The position numbers were made by a program, and so were the translations under genes. The notes under the pieces were generated by a model. The model did no database searches and was not told where the DNA came from. It saw only the letters and a list, made by a program, of their open reading frames with translations. Source: Bacteroidales bacterium (GTDB taxonomy: Bacteria > Bacteroidota > Bacteroidia > Bacteroidales > VadinHA17). From it: DNA of 64,000 nt. This document shows, piece after piece, positions 44,079 to 52,710 of this stretch; position 1 is the stretch's first letter, and every line of letters starts with the position of its first letter. The stretch is taken from assembly GCA_020201035.1 (NCBI GenBank), contig JAIVHO010000031.1, forward strand, positions 186,001-250,000, written 5' to 3'.

Positions 44079-45149
44079 TTAGCCTCCTATAATTTTTGAT
44101 TTCAAATTCTCAACCGCCTCTTCAGGGGTGGGGACTATTCCCCCCATTCTTCCCCAGTGCTCTACCGGAATTAATCCGTTTACTGCCAGCCTGACGTCCT
44201 CTACCATCTGTCCGGCACTCATCTCCACGCAAAGTATTCCTTTTACCTGACCGGCTCTTTCATGTATTATCTTCTTCGGAAAAGGGAAGAGGGTAATTGG
44301 TCTGAGCAGCCCAACCTTGATTCCTTCCGCCCTGGCCAGCTGGATAGCCTTCTGACATACCCTTGCACTTGTACCATAGGCAACAAACAGATATTCAGCA
44401 TCATCGCACTGAAACTCCTCATACCGTACCTCATTCTTTTCCATCTCGCGGTATTTGGCCTGCAGCTTATGATTAAACTGCTCCTGCTTTGCCGGATTGA
44501 GATCCAGGGAGGTAATGATATTGCGTTCACGCCCGGGTGTTTTACCGGTGGTTCCCCATTCGGGAAGTTTAAGGTTACGTTCCTTCTGCGGCTTCAGCCA
44601 TACCTTCTCCATCATCTGACCAATAGCTCCGTCAGAAAGGATCATGGCAGGGTTACGGTATTTGAATGCCAGATCAAAGGCAAGTTCCACAAAATCAGCC
44701 ATCTCCTGCACCGAGGAAGGCGCCAGCACTATAAGGTTATAGTCACCATGGCCACCGCCCTTGGTTGCCTGAAAATAGTCTGACTGTGCAGGCTGAATAG
44801 TGCCGAGTCCCGGACCTCCCCTGACTACGTTCACTATCAGGCATGGTAGTTCAGCACCCGCTATATAGGTTATACCTTCCTGTTTGAGACTCACCCCGGG
44901 GGATGAGGATGAGGTCATCACCATCTTCCCGCAACCGGCACCTCCATATACCATATTGATTGCAGCAACTTCGCTCTCTGCCTGCAAAACAACCATTCCT
45001 GTTCGCTCATGAGGCTTCTCCTGCATAAGATATTCCATCACTTCACTCTGCGGTGTTATGGGATAACCGAAATAACCATCGGCACCGGCCCTGATTGCTG
45101 CTTCAGCCAGGGCTTCGTTGCCTTTCATTAATCTTAATTCCTTTTCCAT
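44079..45149 (-). CDS. vorB: 2-oxoacid:ferredoxin oxidoreductase, alpha subunit (VorB-like)
   Basis: A 356-residue alpha subunit. LMKGNEALAEAAIRAGADGYFGYPITPQSEVMEYL and MVMTSSSSPGVSLKQEGITYIAGAELPCLIVNVVRGGPGLGTIQPAQSDY match the subunit usually called VorB (3-methyl-2-oxobutanoate dehydrogenase). It contains the substrate- and TPP-facing pyrimidine domain. The gene lies between the ferredoxin-like delta and the beta subunit. Substrates of VOR enzymes are branched-chain 2-oxoacids; a wider range including aryl-pyruvates is possible. Confidence 0.9.
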   Translation of the reverse strand: MEKELRLMKGNEALAEAAIRAGADGYFGYPITPQSEVMEYLMQEKPHERTGMVVLQAESEVAAINMVYGGAGCGKMVMTSSSSPGVSLKQEGITYIAGAELPCLIVNVVRGGPGLGTIQPAQSDYFQATKGGGHGDYNLIVLAPSSVQEMADFVELAFDLAFKYRNPAMILSDGAIGQMMEKVWLKPQKERNLKLPEWGTTGKTPGRERNIITSLDLNPAKQEQFNHKLQAKYREMEKNEVRYEEFQCDDAEYLFVAYGTSARVCQKAIQLARAEGIKVGLLRPITLFPFPKKIIHERAGQVKGILCVEMSAGQMVEDVRLAVNGLIPVEHWGRMGGIVPTPEEAVENLKSKIIGG

Positions 45150-45169
45150 TATCTTTTTTCTGTTTATTG

Positions 45170-45394
45170 TTAATTCTTTATACGGTAAACCGATATAACC
45201 CCGTCAGGACATACAACCGCACAGTTTGTACAGCCGGTACAAGCATCATGGTTAACAGGCTCCGCATAGTGATAACCTTTACTGTTTACATTTGGTGAGA
45301 GCTCAATCACCGAGGCAGGGCATGCTACCACGCATACTCCGCAACCCTTGCATTTTTCAATGTCAACAACTATCGCTCCTCTTACTTTGGCCAT
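45170..45394 (-). CDS. 2-oxoacid:ferredoxin oxidoreductase, delta subunit (2[4Fe-4S] ferredoxin)
   Basis: A 74-residue ferredoxin with two complete cluster motifs: CKGCGVCVVACPASV (residues 15-29) and CTGCTNCAVVCPDGVI (about 51-66). It accepts electrons from the alpha/beta core of the oxidoreductase and passes them to free ferredoxin. It is the first VOR gene, 20 bases before the alpha subunit and 26 bases after the aminotransferase. Confidence 0.94.
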   Translation of the reverse strand: MAKVRGAIVVDIEKCKGCGVCVVACPASVIELSPNVNSKGYHYAEPVNHDACTGCTNCAVVCPDGVISVYRIKN

Positions 45395-45420
45395 TTTTCT
45401 ATTATTAAAATTGTTACTAT

Positions 45421-46761
45421 TTAATTTCTGTTACTCACCGGATGATCTGATTCAAACTGCCTGAGCCGCTTCTCCAGGTCATCAAAGAGATCTCTCGGAA
45501 CCATTGACACACATGCCCTTATACCTTCAGTACGGTCGCTGCCAGTGATTGCAAGAGAGATAGCACTGATCCCGTAGCATAAAAGTTCTCTTAGAAGTGT
45601 TTCACCATCCATCCCTGGATAGGAGACTGTAAAATAGAAGCCATCTGCCACAGGGGTATCTATATCAGTATCATAAACAATGGTAAATCCGTTATCCGTG
45701 AAAAGCTTCTTCATTATGACAGCTTTGCGTCCGTACTCCAGCACATCTTCACGGTAGTTGTACTCCCGGTTATTTATTGCCCTGAACAGGGCTGTCAAGG
45801 CAGCCTGAACCGACTGTGGCACTCCTGCTGAAAGAGCATAAAGAGCTCCGAAAATCATTGAGTGCCCAAACCTGTCTGAATTGTAATATCTCAGAAGGTC
45901 AGGATATCTCCTGTTATACAGATGATCTGACATAACCAGCATACCGATACGCTGACCTGCATAGCTAAAGGCTTTTGAACTGGAGATAAGCATTATATAA
46001 TCATCGCAATATTTTGCCACAGAAGGCTGGTAAGGTGGCACACCCGGCTGTGAATAGTCCTGCCTGAAATCCATCCCGAAATAAGCAAGATCTTCAATAA
46101 CGACCACATCATATTTCTTCGCCAGCGTACCTATAATCTGCAACTCCTCTTCCGTGAAACATATCCAGGAGGGATTGTTCGGATTGGAATAGAGGATACT
46201 GGAGACCTTTCCCGTTTCCAGATAGGACTCAAGCTTATCCCTCAGTTTTTCACCCCTGTAATTATATACATCAAAAGAGCGGAATTCCTGACCCAGTATT
46301 CTTACCTGCTGCTTCTGTACAGGGAAGCCCGGATCAATAAAAAGCGTCCCTTCCCGGGTGGCATCATTCCTGTTTACAACCAAAAAACTGGCTATTCCGC
46401 CCATCATTGAACCGATAGTGGGAACACACCCCTGCGGGCTTATGTCAATATCCAGAAAAAGCTTAAGAAACCTGGAGGTTTCATCCTTGAGTTCTCTCAA
46501 TCCTTCAATATTGGGATAAACAGACGCAAGACCTGAATCCAGAGCTTTCTTCTCTGCCTCAATTCCAATCTGCGGCGCCTTCAGTCCCGGCACCCCCATC
46601 TCCATCCGGATAAACCTTAACCCGGTCTCCCTCTCCAGATTGTTAACAAGCTTAACTACCTCCCTGATACTTGAACGCATCACTGAACTTATCTCAAGTC
46701 GGGAAAGTACACTTTCCACTATTTCCCTGCTTACAGGCGTACCATTCATACTTATTTCCAT
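45421..46761 (-). CDS. Class I/II aminotransferase next to the VOR operon
   Basis: A 446-residue fold-type I PLP enzyme. Marks are IRMEMGVPGLKAPQIGIEA, VYPNIEGLRELKDE, PTIGSMMGGIASFLV, YSNPNNPSWICFTEEEL, VVIEDLAYFGMDFR and the PLP lysine in ISSSKAFSYAGQRIGMLV. The substrate is unknown. Its position directly upstream of the VOR genes suggests that it makes the 2-oxoacids that VOR oxidises, from branched-chain or aromatic amino acids. The 208-base gap upstream, to the membrane-protein gene, shows no clear promoter. Confidence 0.88.
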   Translation of the reverse strand: MEISMNGTPVSREIVESVLSRLEISSVMRSSIREVVKLVNNLERETGLRFIRMEMGVPGLKAPQIGIEAEKKALDSGLASVYPNIEGLRELKDETSRFLKLFLDIDISPQGCVPTIGSMMGGIASFLVVNRNDATREGTLFIDPGFPVQKQQVRILGQEFRSFDVYNYRGEKLRDKLESYLETGKVSSILYSNPNNPSWICFTEEELQIIGTLAKKYDVVVIEDLAYFGMDFRQDYSQPGVPPYQPSVAKYCDDYIMLISSSKAFSYAGQRIGMLVMSDHLYNRRYPDLLRYYNSDRFGHSMIFGALYALSAGVPQSVQAALTALFRAINNREYNYREDVLEYGRKAVIMKKLFTDNGFTIVYDTDIDTPVADGFYFTVSYPGMDGETLLRELLCYGISAISLAITGSDRTEGIRACVSMVPRDLFDDLEKRLRQFESDHPVSNRN

Positions 46762-46969
46762 TCAAAAAGAGAGGGCAGCTATTGTGCCACCCTTCCTACA
46801 TTTATTCAATACTACAGATGATCCCTTTAATAAAAATAATATCACAGGCTATAAGACCTGATGATGTTAACACATCTCCCCTCTTCTCCATATTTCTGTA
46901 TGTTTTATATGATATCATTGTTATCAGGAACCTTAAATATACAAAATTATCGCTAACCCCATTATGTTA

Positions 46970-47686
46970 TTAATCATTTTTGGCCCGGGCTGAAAATGCC
47001 AGTATAATACCCAGTATAATACCGTATATTGCCGCAATCAGCACCCTGAACTTCTCCGGCATAAGAAAATTGAGTGTTTGGGCAGGAATCCAGAAAAGGG
47101 GGATGGTCCTTTTAATCACAAATCCCCACAACATCTGCCAGTCGGTTCGCTCCAGTATCTCCCTCACCCTTACAGGCCGGAAAAAACCTGAAATAATGCC
47201 GCCGTTCATCACAATATGTGTGTCTGTTACCTTGTGCGTTACCATCAGAACAGGGGCATAAAAAATATTGAGCAAGGCGCTTATGGCAAATGCCACCCCT
47301 ACCTTACCTGATGTGAGGGGTCCTGCAAGAGTCGATGATGCATCCCCTGCGCCTGCAAAAGTGAGCAATTCAGGGACCCCTCTGGCAAAAATTATAAATG
47401 CAGCCTGGATAGTCATACCCAGAAAGCCCCATACTATTGCCCTTGGAACAAGACCGAAGTCCTTTGCTGTATAACTGCCCGTCCTGATCCTCAGTCCTAT
47501 TATCTCACCCGCAGTTGCCAGTATGGCAAACTTTATAAAACTGGTGATAAAAGGAAATGATCCGTAAAAATTATCATAGAAACTGTATGCTCTTTCAAAC
47601 AATATAAAGGGAGCGAAAACAGCAGACAGGAACAGCAACGGATATATATCTTTTCTTTTCATCTGCAAACAGTTAATCTCTTTCAA
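46970..47686 (-). CDS. Multi-pass membrane protein with an Mpv17/PMP22-like C-terminus
   Basis: A 238-residue membrane protein with five or six helices. The C-terminal part RTIPLFWIPAQTLNFLMPEKFRVLIAAIYGIILG follows the pattern W-P-x-x-x-x-N-F-x-x-P-x-x-x-R seen in the Mpv17/PMP22 family of eukaryotic organelle membrane proteins. Bacterial members are few and their function is unknown. The start overlaps the end of the ADP-forming synthetase gene by 14 bases. The family call is from motif memory and needs a profile search. Confidence 0.6.
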   Translation of the reverse strand: MKEINCLQMKRKDIYPLLFLSAVFAPFILFERAYSFYDNFYGSFPFITSFIKFAILATAGEIIGLRIRTGSYTAKDFGLVPRAIVWGFLGMTIQAAFIIFARGVPELLTFAGAGDASSTLAGPLTSGKVGVAFAISALLNIFYAPVLMVTHKVTDTHIVMNGGIISGFFRPVRVREILERTDWQMLWGFVIKRTIPLFWIPAQTLNFLMPEKFRVLIAAIYGIILGIILAFSARAKND

Positions 47687-49736
47687 TCCTTATCCTGGCA
47701 TCAACCGCAACAATACTGTCAGGAGTCCCGAGCAGCGGGTTAATATCCATCTCAAATATCTCCGGTGCAGCATCTGCCAGCAGCGATAATCTTACCACTA
47801 TTCCCCTGAAAGCCTGCAGGTCAACCCCCTCCTGCCCTCTTACACCTTCAAGAATGCGATACCCTTTCAGGGAGCGTATCATATAATCTGCCTCATCTGC
47901 ACCAACAGGAGCTATCCCTGTTGCAATATCCCTGAGTACTTCAATAAAAATCCCCCCCAGTCCGCACATAACAAGGTGACCGAAGTTACCCTCCCTCTTT
48001 ACTCCTGCAAAGAGCTCTGTACCTTTTAGCATCGGCTGTACAAGAACGCCGGATGCTCCCTCAATCTCCATCAAACGTTTAAACGAGGAGAGCGCTGCTT
48101 CATCAGTATTGATATTAAGAATCACTCCACCCACATCTGATTTGTGAACCGGTCCGGTAACCTTCATTACCAGAGGGTATCCTGTTTTCACAGCAACATC
48201 CTCAACCTCTTCCTCCCTTGTAATAACCCTCTCGTAAGGTCTGCCAATACCTGCTGCATCAAGCAGTGCACCAGTATCTTCTATGCCGAGATACCCGTTC
48301 CCGGCTCTTTCAACAACTCTTCTGACAGCCTCACTGTCTATTGTATAACCGGCAGAAATAGCCTTTTCCTGAAAATGGGGTATACCGGCTGCCATGCACA
48401 TCGCCCTTGCCAGTACCACCTCATCCGGAAAGTTTATCCTGCCCCTGCCTATAAAGTCACGCACCTCGCGTTGGGCCGTTATCAACGACGGCAACACAGG
48501 GAAGATGGGTTTCTTCATGCTCTTCATCCTCTGGTCAAGAAGAGTATAAACATCATCAACTGGAAAGAGTCCGGGTGTACCAAAAATGACCACCACACCA
48601 TCTATATCGTCAAAATCATTCTCACAGGCATCCAGTATCTGGCCAAGCTGTTCAGCTGTTCCCGTTGCAAGGAAGTCTATGGGGTTGGCTACTGACGATC
48701 CGGGAAAAAGTTTTGCAAGAAGATCTTCAGCCTTTTTGCCACTCAGCGGAGGAACTGTTAGTCCGCCCGAGGAAAGGGCATCAGTCATCATTACCGCCGG
48801 CCCGCCGGCATGAGTGACTATTGCAATTCTTTTACCTGCCAGCGGCGGATGAAGCATGACACCGGTTACAGCCACCAGCTCCTGCCTGCTGTAACACCTT
48901 ATAATTCCTGCCTTGCGGAACAGGGCATCTACTGCAACATCCGGATTTGACAATGCACCGGTATGAGAGGAGGCTGCCCTGCTGCCGGCTTCTGAACTGC
49001 CAGCCTTGACCGCAGCTATCCGGCATCCCTTTTCAACAAGTGAAGAAGCATGCTTCAGCAACATTTCAGGCTTTGAAATACTCTCAATATAAAGAATCTT
49101 TACCGGGGCACTTTCACCCTCAATATAGGTTTCATCGAGATGCCGTAATACCTCCTCAACTCCGGTCTGAGCACTGTTCCCAACTGACCATATGCTTGAA
49201 AATAATATTCCGTCAGGAATGGCTGACTCCATAATAAAGACTGCAGTAGCCCCTGATCCCGAGATAAAATCCACTCCTGCACTGTTGAGTTGTGGTACAG
49301 GAGATGTAAATATTCCGTTGTAGTTGTGGTTGAGAAACCCGATACAGTTGGGGCCGATCAAGGTGGCGCCTGCCGACTCAACAATCCTTACTATCTCTCT
49401 TTCAAGCTCGGCACCGGCTTCATCCTCCTCACTGAATCCTGCAGACAGGATTATAAAACCACCTGTACCCTTTTCTTCGGCAAGAATGGAAACAATATCC
49501 CTGCACCAGGGTGCCGCAACAGCAATTATTGCAAGATCTGTTGCGGGAAGCTCCCTTACATCCCGGTACGATTTTATTCCCTGCACCAGGTCGCATTTAG
49601 GATTTACCACCCTCAGCTCACCACTGAAGCCGCCCTCAATAATATTCCTCAGCACCTTGCCTCCTGGCTTGGAATGGTCATCAGAACCACCAATAATGGC
49701 AATATGTGACGGATTTAGTAATTTTTGATTTATCAT
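47673..49736 (-). CDS. ADP-forming acyl-CoA (acetate--CoA) ligase, alpha-beta fusion
   Basis: A 687-residue fused enzyme. The N-terminal CoA-binding domain has IAIIGGSDDHSKPGGKVLRNI and ATLIGPNCIGFLN. The succinyl-CoA-synthetase-like domain has the probable phospho-histidine loop AASSHTGALSNPDVAVDALFRKAG. The C-terminal ATP-grasp part has YPLVMKVTGPVHKSDVGGVIL and GTELFAGVKREGNFGHLVMCGLGG. It converts acyl-CoA, ADP and phosphate to acid, CoA and ATP. With the neighbouring VOR it completes a substrate-level ATP-making route from amino acids. It leads the minus-strand cluster. Confidence 0.92.
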   Translation of the reverse strand: MINQKLLNPSHIAIIGGSDDHSKPGGKVLRNIIEGGFSGELRVVNPKCDLVQGIKSYRDVRELPATDLAIIAVAAPWCRDIVSILAEEKGTGGFIILSAGFSEEDEAGAELEREIVRIVESAGATLIGPNCIGFLNHNYNGIFTSPVPQLNSAGVDFISGSGATAVFIMESAIPDGILFSSIWSVGNSAQTGVEEVLRHLDETYIEGESAPVKILYIESISKPEMLLKHASSLVEKGCRIAAVKAGSSEAGSRAASSHTGALSNPDVAVDALFRKAGIIRCYSRQELVAVTGVMLHPPLAGKRIAIVTHAGGPAVMMTDALSSGGLTVPPLSGKKAEDLLAKLFPGSSVANPIDFLATGTAEQLGQILDACENDFDDIDGVVVIFGTPGLFPVDDVYTLLDQRMKSMKKPIFPVLPSLITAQREVRDFIGRGRINFPDEVVLARAMCMAAGIPHFQEKAISAGYTIDSEAVRRVVERAGNGYLGIEDTGALLDAAGIGRPYERVITREEEVEDVAVKTGYPLVMKVTGPVHKSDVGGVILNINTDEAALSSFKRLMEIEGASGVLVQPMLKGTELFAGVKREGNFGHLVMCGLGGIFIEVLRDIATGIAPVGADEADYMIRSLKGYRILEGVRGQEGVDLQAFRGIVVRLSLLADAAPEIFEMDINPLLGTPDSIVAVDARIRIERD

Positions 49737-50085
49737 AACGGGTTAATAATTGCTTTTTGGATACCTGTTGAAGCGTGCTGGCAGTTCAGCCCATGAAGAA
49801 AAGAATCAGCGTAATTACAATCCTGCGAAACGTTTGCTAAAGCCTGCATTCCGGGCAATATTGTAAAGGTATCGTACAGATATGTATTGAGTTAACATCT
49901 TAACATTACTTTTTTTACAACAAGCGAAAGATAAAAAGAATATGATTATTTCCAAATATGAATTATCATCTGATCCTTTTATGGCCCTGAGGCAACAATT
50001 TGACTAAAGAAGGTTATTTTTGTCTCCCTGAACAGACAGGCAGATACAAATCAGACGTGCATACTGATCCTGAAAAACAAAGGAG
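49737..50085. other. Gene-free divergent intergenic region
   Basis: 349 bases between the divergent ADP-forming ligase and THEP1-fusion genes. TATTTTTG at 50015-50022 on the plus strand fits the -7 consensus for the THEP1-fusion gene, but the nearest TTTG (49999-50002) is only 12 bases upstream. On the minus strand TACCTTTA (49871-49864) is a one-mismatch -7 candidate for the ligase gene. Nothing else is recognised. Confidence 0.5.
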
Positions 50086-51852
50086 TTGAAAACAATAAGG
50101 AAAATTGAGAATAAAGAGCTGAACCCTGTATGGCTTAAAGCATCAGTTCTGGGGAGTATATGGGCTTCCTTTGAGATAATTACAGGCAGCTTTCTGCACA
50201 ACCTCAATATTCCCTTTTCCGGCACAATACTATCAGTAATGAGTGTTTGGTTACTGGTTGCCTTTCTTCAGGTATGGAAAGATAAAGGTATTGTTTGGAG
50301 AGCCGGATTGATCTGTGCCCTGATGAAGTCAATATCACCGAGCGCGGTTATCATCGGGCCTATGACCGGCATAATAATGGAAGCATTCCTTCTTGAGTTC
50401 GCTATCCGACTGATGGGAAGGAACCTGGCAGGTTATATCACCGGCGGAGCGCTTGCAGTAATGAGCAGTCTGCTGCATAAAATCATAACCCTCCTTATCA
50501 TATATGGCTTTGATCTGGTAAGAATTGCAGACTCCTTTTACCGTTTTGCAGTAAACAGAATGGGAGGCAGCAACGGGAATCCGGCTGTAATTGTTACTGC
50601 TGTGGTAGTGATATATGCTGCTGCAGGAATTGCTGCCGCAACAGGAGGATATCTGGCAGGAAAAAGATATGTCAAAAACCCTGTAAAGGATAACAGTGAC
50701 AAACTTATATTAACGGAGGAGAATACACTCTTTGAAAGATCATCGGGGAGATATTCCATTCCCCTGCTGGCAGCTAATATTGCAGCAATGTCAGCATGTA
50801 TGATTATAATATCCAGGTGCCACTTCCTTTTTGCATCACTCTGCTCCCTTGTTTATATAACCATTGTTGCATTTTACTACCGTAACTCCCTGTACAGACT
50901 GGCGAAATGGTCTGTATGGATCCAGTTCATTGCAATTGCAATTGTTTCAGCATTCCTGTGGAACAGCACCTCCGGGGAAGGTATTTTCGGAACAGAGGGC
51001 CTTATAGCCGGAGGTTCAATGATACTGCGTGCGGCCGTTATCATCCTTGGCTTCGCAGCTATAAGCGTTGAACTGAAGAATCCCCTGATAAGAAGCCTGC
51101 TCTATAACAGAGGGTTTGCACTTATTTACCAGGCACTGACTCTTGGTTTCTCTGCCCTTCCGGCCCTGATAGCGTTAATGCCTGGTATTGGTGAAATCAG
51201 GAAGATAAAAGGGAGATTCATAGGCAGAATGCTCCACATCTCAGAACTGTTGCTTCCCGTTATTACAGAAAAGGAGAGAAGGAGACCGGATATCTTTATC
51301 CTGGCAGGAGATAAGGGAGAAGGGAAGAGCACTTTCGCTGAGCAGATTACATTGTTGCTTAAACAAAAAGGAGTGAAAACCGCCGGTTTTATATCACGTG
51401 GCACATGGGACGGAAATGCCCGGAAAAACTTCACCCTTACTGATATTGAATCGGGTCGCGAGAAGCTCCTCTGCTCGGTTGATAAAAGTACCGGAACGGT
51501 AAAACAGGGCCGATTCTGGTTCAACAATGATGCACTTGAAATGGGGGAAAAAATTATTACTGATGCCGCATCGAAAAACGATACAGTAACAATAATTGAT
51601 GAGGTGGGACCGCTTGAGATCGGGGGAAAAGGGTGGTACCGGGCAATTGAATACCTATGCAGCACATCTGACTCCCCACAGTTATGGAGCGTCAGAAGCT
51701 CTCTGGCACATAAAGCCGCACGCAGATGGAATAGTGGAAATATCTATATAATTCAGGTTTCGGAAATTACACCCGAAGCTGCAGCAACGCTGATAGAAAA
51801 AAGTATGGCCGGCAGATTATCCGGCCATAACTCCGGTGATTTTAAAGCCTGA
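50086..51852 (+). CDS. Membrane protein fused to a THEP1-type nucleoside triphosphatase
   Basis: A 588-residue fusion. The first 400 residues hold about ten hydrophobic segments with GPMTGIIMEAFLLEFAIRLMG and a loop around residue 205 rich in charged residues. The C-terminal 180 residues are a P-loop NTPase of the THEP1 (NTPase_1) type: Walker A AGDKGEGKSTF, then TAGFISRG, and Walker B TVTIIDEVGPLEIGG. The membrane part resembles the uptake (S-component) proteins of ECF transporters only loosely. The start is unusual: a stop lies at 50071-50073, and the only standard start is TTG 50086, placed directly after AGGAG. A convergent ferritin-like gene overlaps the last 11 bases. Confidence 0.78.
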   Translation: MKTIRKIENKELNPVWLKASVLGSIWASFEIITGSFLHNLNIPFSGTILSVMSVWLLVAFLQVWKDKGIVWRAGLICALMKSISPSAVIIGPMTGIIMEAFLLEFAIRLMGRNLAGYITGGALAVMSSLLHKIITLLIIYGFDLVRIADSFYRFAVNRMGGSNGNPAVIVTAVVVIYAAAGIAAATGGYLAGKRYVKNPVKDNSDKLILTEENTLFERSSGRYSIPLLAANIAAMSACMIIISRCHFLFASLCSLVYITIVAFYYRNSLYRLAKWSVWIQFIAIAIVSAFLWNSTSGEGIFGTEGLIAGGSMILRAAVIILGFAAISVELKNPLIRSLLYNRGFALIYQALTLGFSALPALIALMPGIGEIRKIKGRFIGRMLHISELLLPVITEKERRRPDIFILAGDKGEGKSTFAEQITLLLKQKGVKTAGFISRGTWDGNARKNFTLTDIESGREKLLCSVDKSTGTVKQGRFWFNNDALEMGEKIITDAASKNDTVTIIDEVGPLEIGGKGWYRAIEYLCSTSDSPQLWSVRSSLAHKAARRWNSGNIYIIQVSEITPEAAATLIEKSMAGRLSGHNSGDFKA

Positions 51853-52354
51853 GCTTTTTTATCTGGTTCTTCATTATTTCAAGATCTTCAAGCCAGGCCT
51901 CTATATCCTCTTCATGCTCGAGCTCCTCATTGAGTATATTGATCGCCATCTGATGGGTTGAATGATCCTTCCCATAAGTAAATTCAGCTATATCCTGATA
52001 CCTTTGAATGGCACACCTTTCGCCTTTCAGATTCTGATTGAGAATCATCTCCACATATGGATCAACAGGCTCCTCGTAATCACATCCGGCAAGCTTGATC
52101 CATTGCGCAGGATTAAGAACGGGAGTACCACCAATCTGAATAATCCGGTTAGTAACCAGTACTGCATGATTCAGCTCCTGATCTGCATGAAGCAGTAATT
52201 CAGGCTCTATCTCACTCCTCATGGGACCTTCCATTACCCTTGCTCCTATCCAGTACTGATAATAGGCAAGCCACTCTTCTGCAAGAGCAGCATTAAGCAT
52301 CTTAATAAGTTCCTTGGCATCTACCTTCAGAATCTTTACTGCATGTTTTCCCAT
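51842..52354 (-). CDS. Ferritin-like DPSL (thioferritin) protein
   Basis: A 170-residue four-helix ferritin-superfamily protein. Ferroxidase-type ligands appear in AALAEEWLAYYQYWIG (E26/E27), LLHADQELNHAVLVTNRI (E60, H63) and EELEHEEDIEAWLEDL (EExEH), with E112 in the third helix. Two cysteines, C91 in LAGCDYEEP and C114 in GERCAIQRYQ, lie 23 residues apart, close to the cysteine pair that marks DPSL proteins of Sulfolobus and Bacteroides. It would store iron and remove peroxide, protecting an anaerobe under brief oxygen exposure. It is transcribed alone. Confidence 0.82.
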   Translation of the reverse strand: MGKHAVKILKVDAKELIKMLNAALAEEWLAYYQYWIGARVMEGPMRSEIEPELLLHADQELNHAVLVTNRIIQIGGTPVLNPAQWIKLAGCDYEEPVDPYVEMILNQNLKGERCAIQRYQDIAEFTYGKDHSTHQMAINILNEELEHEEDIEAWLEDLEIMKNQIKKLRL

Positions 52355-52640
52355 AAATTTCGGTTTTTTAATGTTGTGTTATATAGAATATTATAGTTTT
52401 GCCTCGTCATTCACTGCATTATGAGCCGCCATCGGCAGGCTGAAGATTCTTGATTGCTGCAATAACTATTCGATTATATCATCATAGCTACAGGTCAGTA
52501 CCATCATCCGGCCGAATCTGTAACGGAAATAACAATATAGCCATTTTTCACCGAAGTAAAAAGTATTTTAACGCATCTTTTCTGCAGATATATTAACACA
52601 GGCAGAATGCTGCAAATGATGTTCTTTAATATAAATAATA

Positions 52641-52673
52641 ATTGAAGTTAGGTTGCCGGAAAAATTATATTTG
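52641..52673 (+). promoter_or_regulatory. Promoter of the C69 dipeptidase gene
   Basis: TATATTTG (52666-52673) is an exact -7 element, and ATTG (52641-52644) is a one-mismatch -33 element 21 bases upstream. The ATG is 37 bases downstream. The rest of the 356-base gap from 52355 holds a second isolated TAGTTTTG (52394-52401) and no gene. Confidence 0.65.
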
Positions 52674-52710
52674 TAGATTAGCTTTTCATATAACCTAAAC
52701 TAAATAATTT

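Noticed and set aside
48144..48695. 183-residue frame antisense to the ADP-forming ligase
   Set aside because: Lies opposite a well-conserved enzyme, with cysteine- and histidine-rich shadow composition and no known motif.
51126..51665. 179-residue frame antisense to the THEP1 domain
   Set aside because: It lies wholly opposite conserved P-loop NTPase motifs; composition is typical of an antisense shadow.
52394..52401. Isolated TAGTTTTG promoter-like element that could drive a small RNA
   Set aside because: No good -33 element, no terminator and no structured RNA seen downstream; likely chance in an AT-rich gap.
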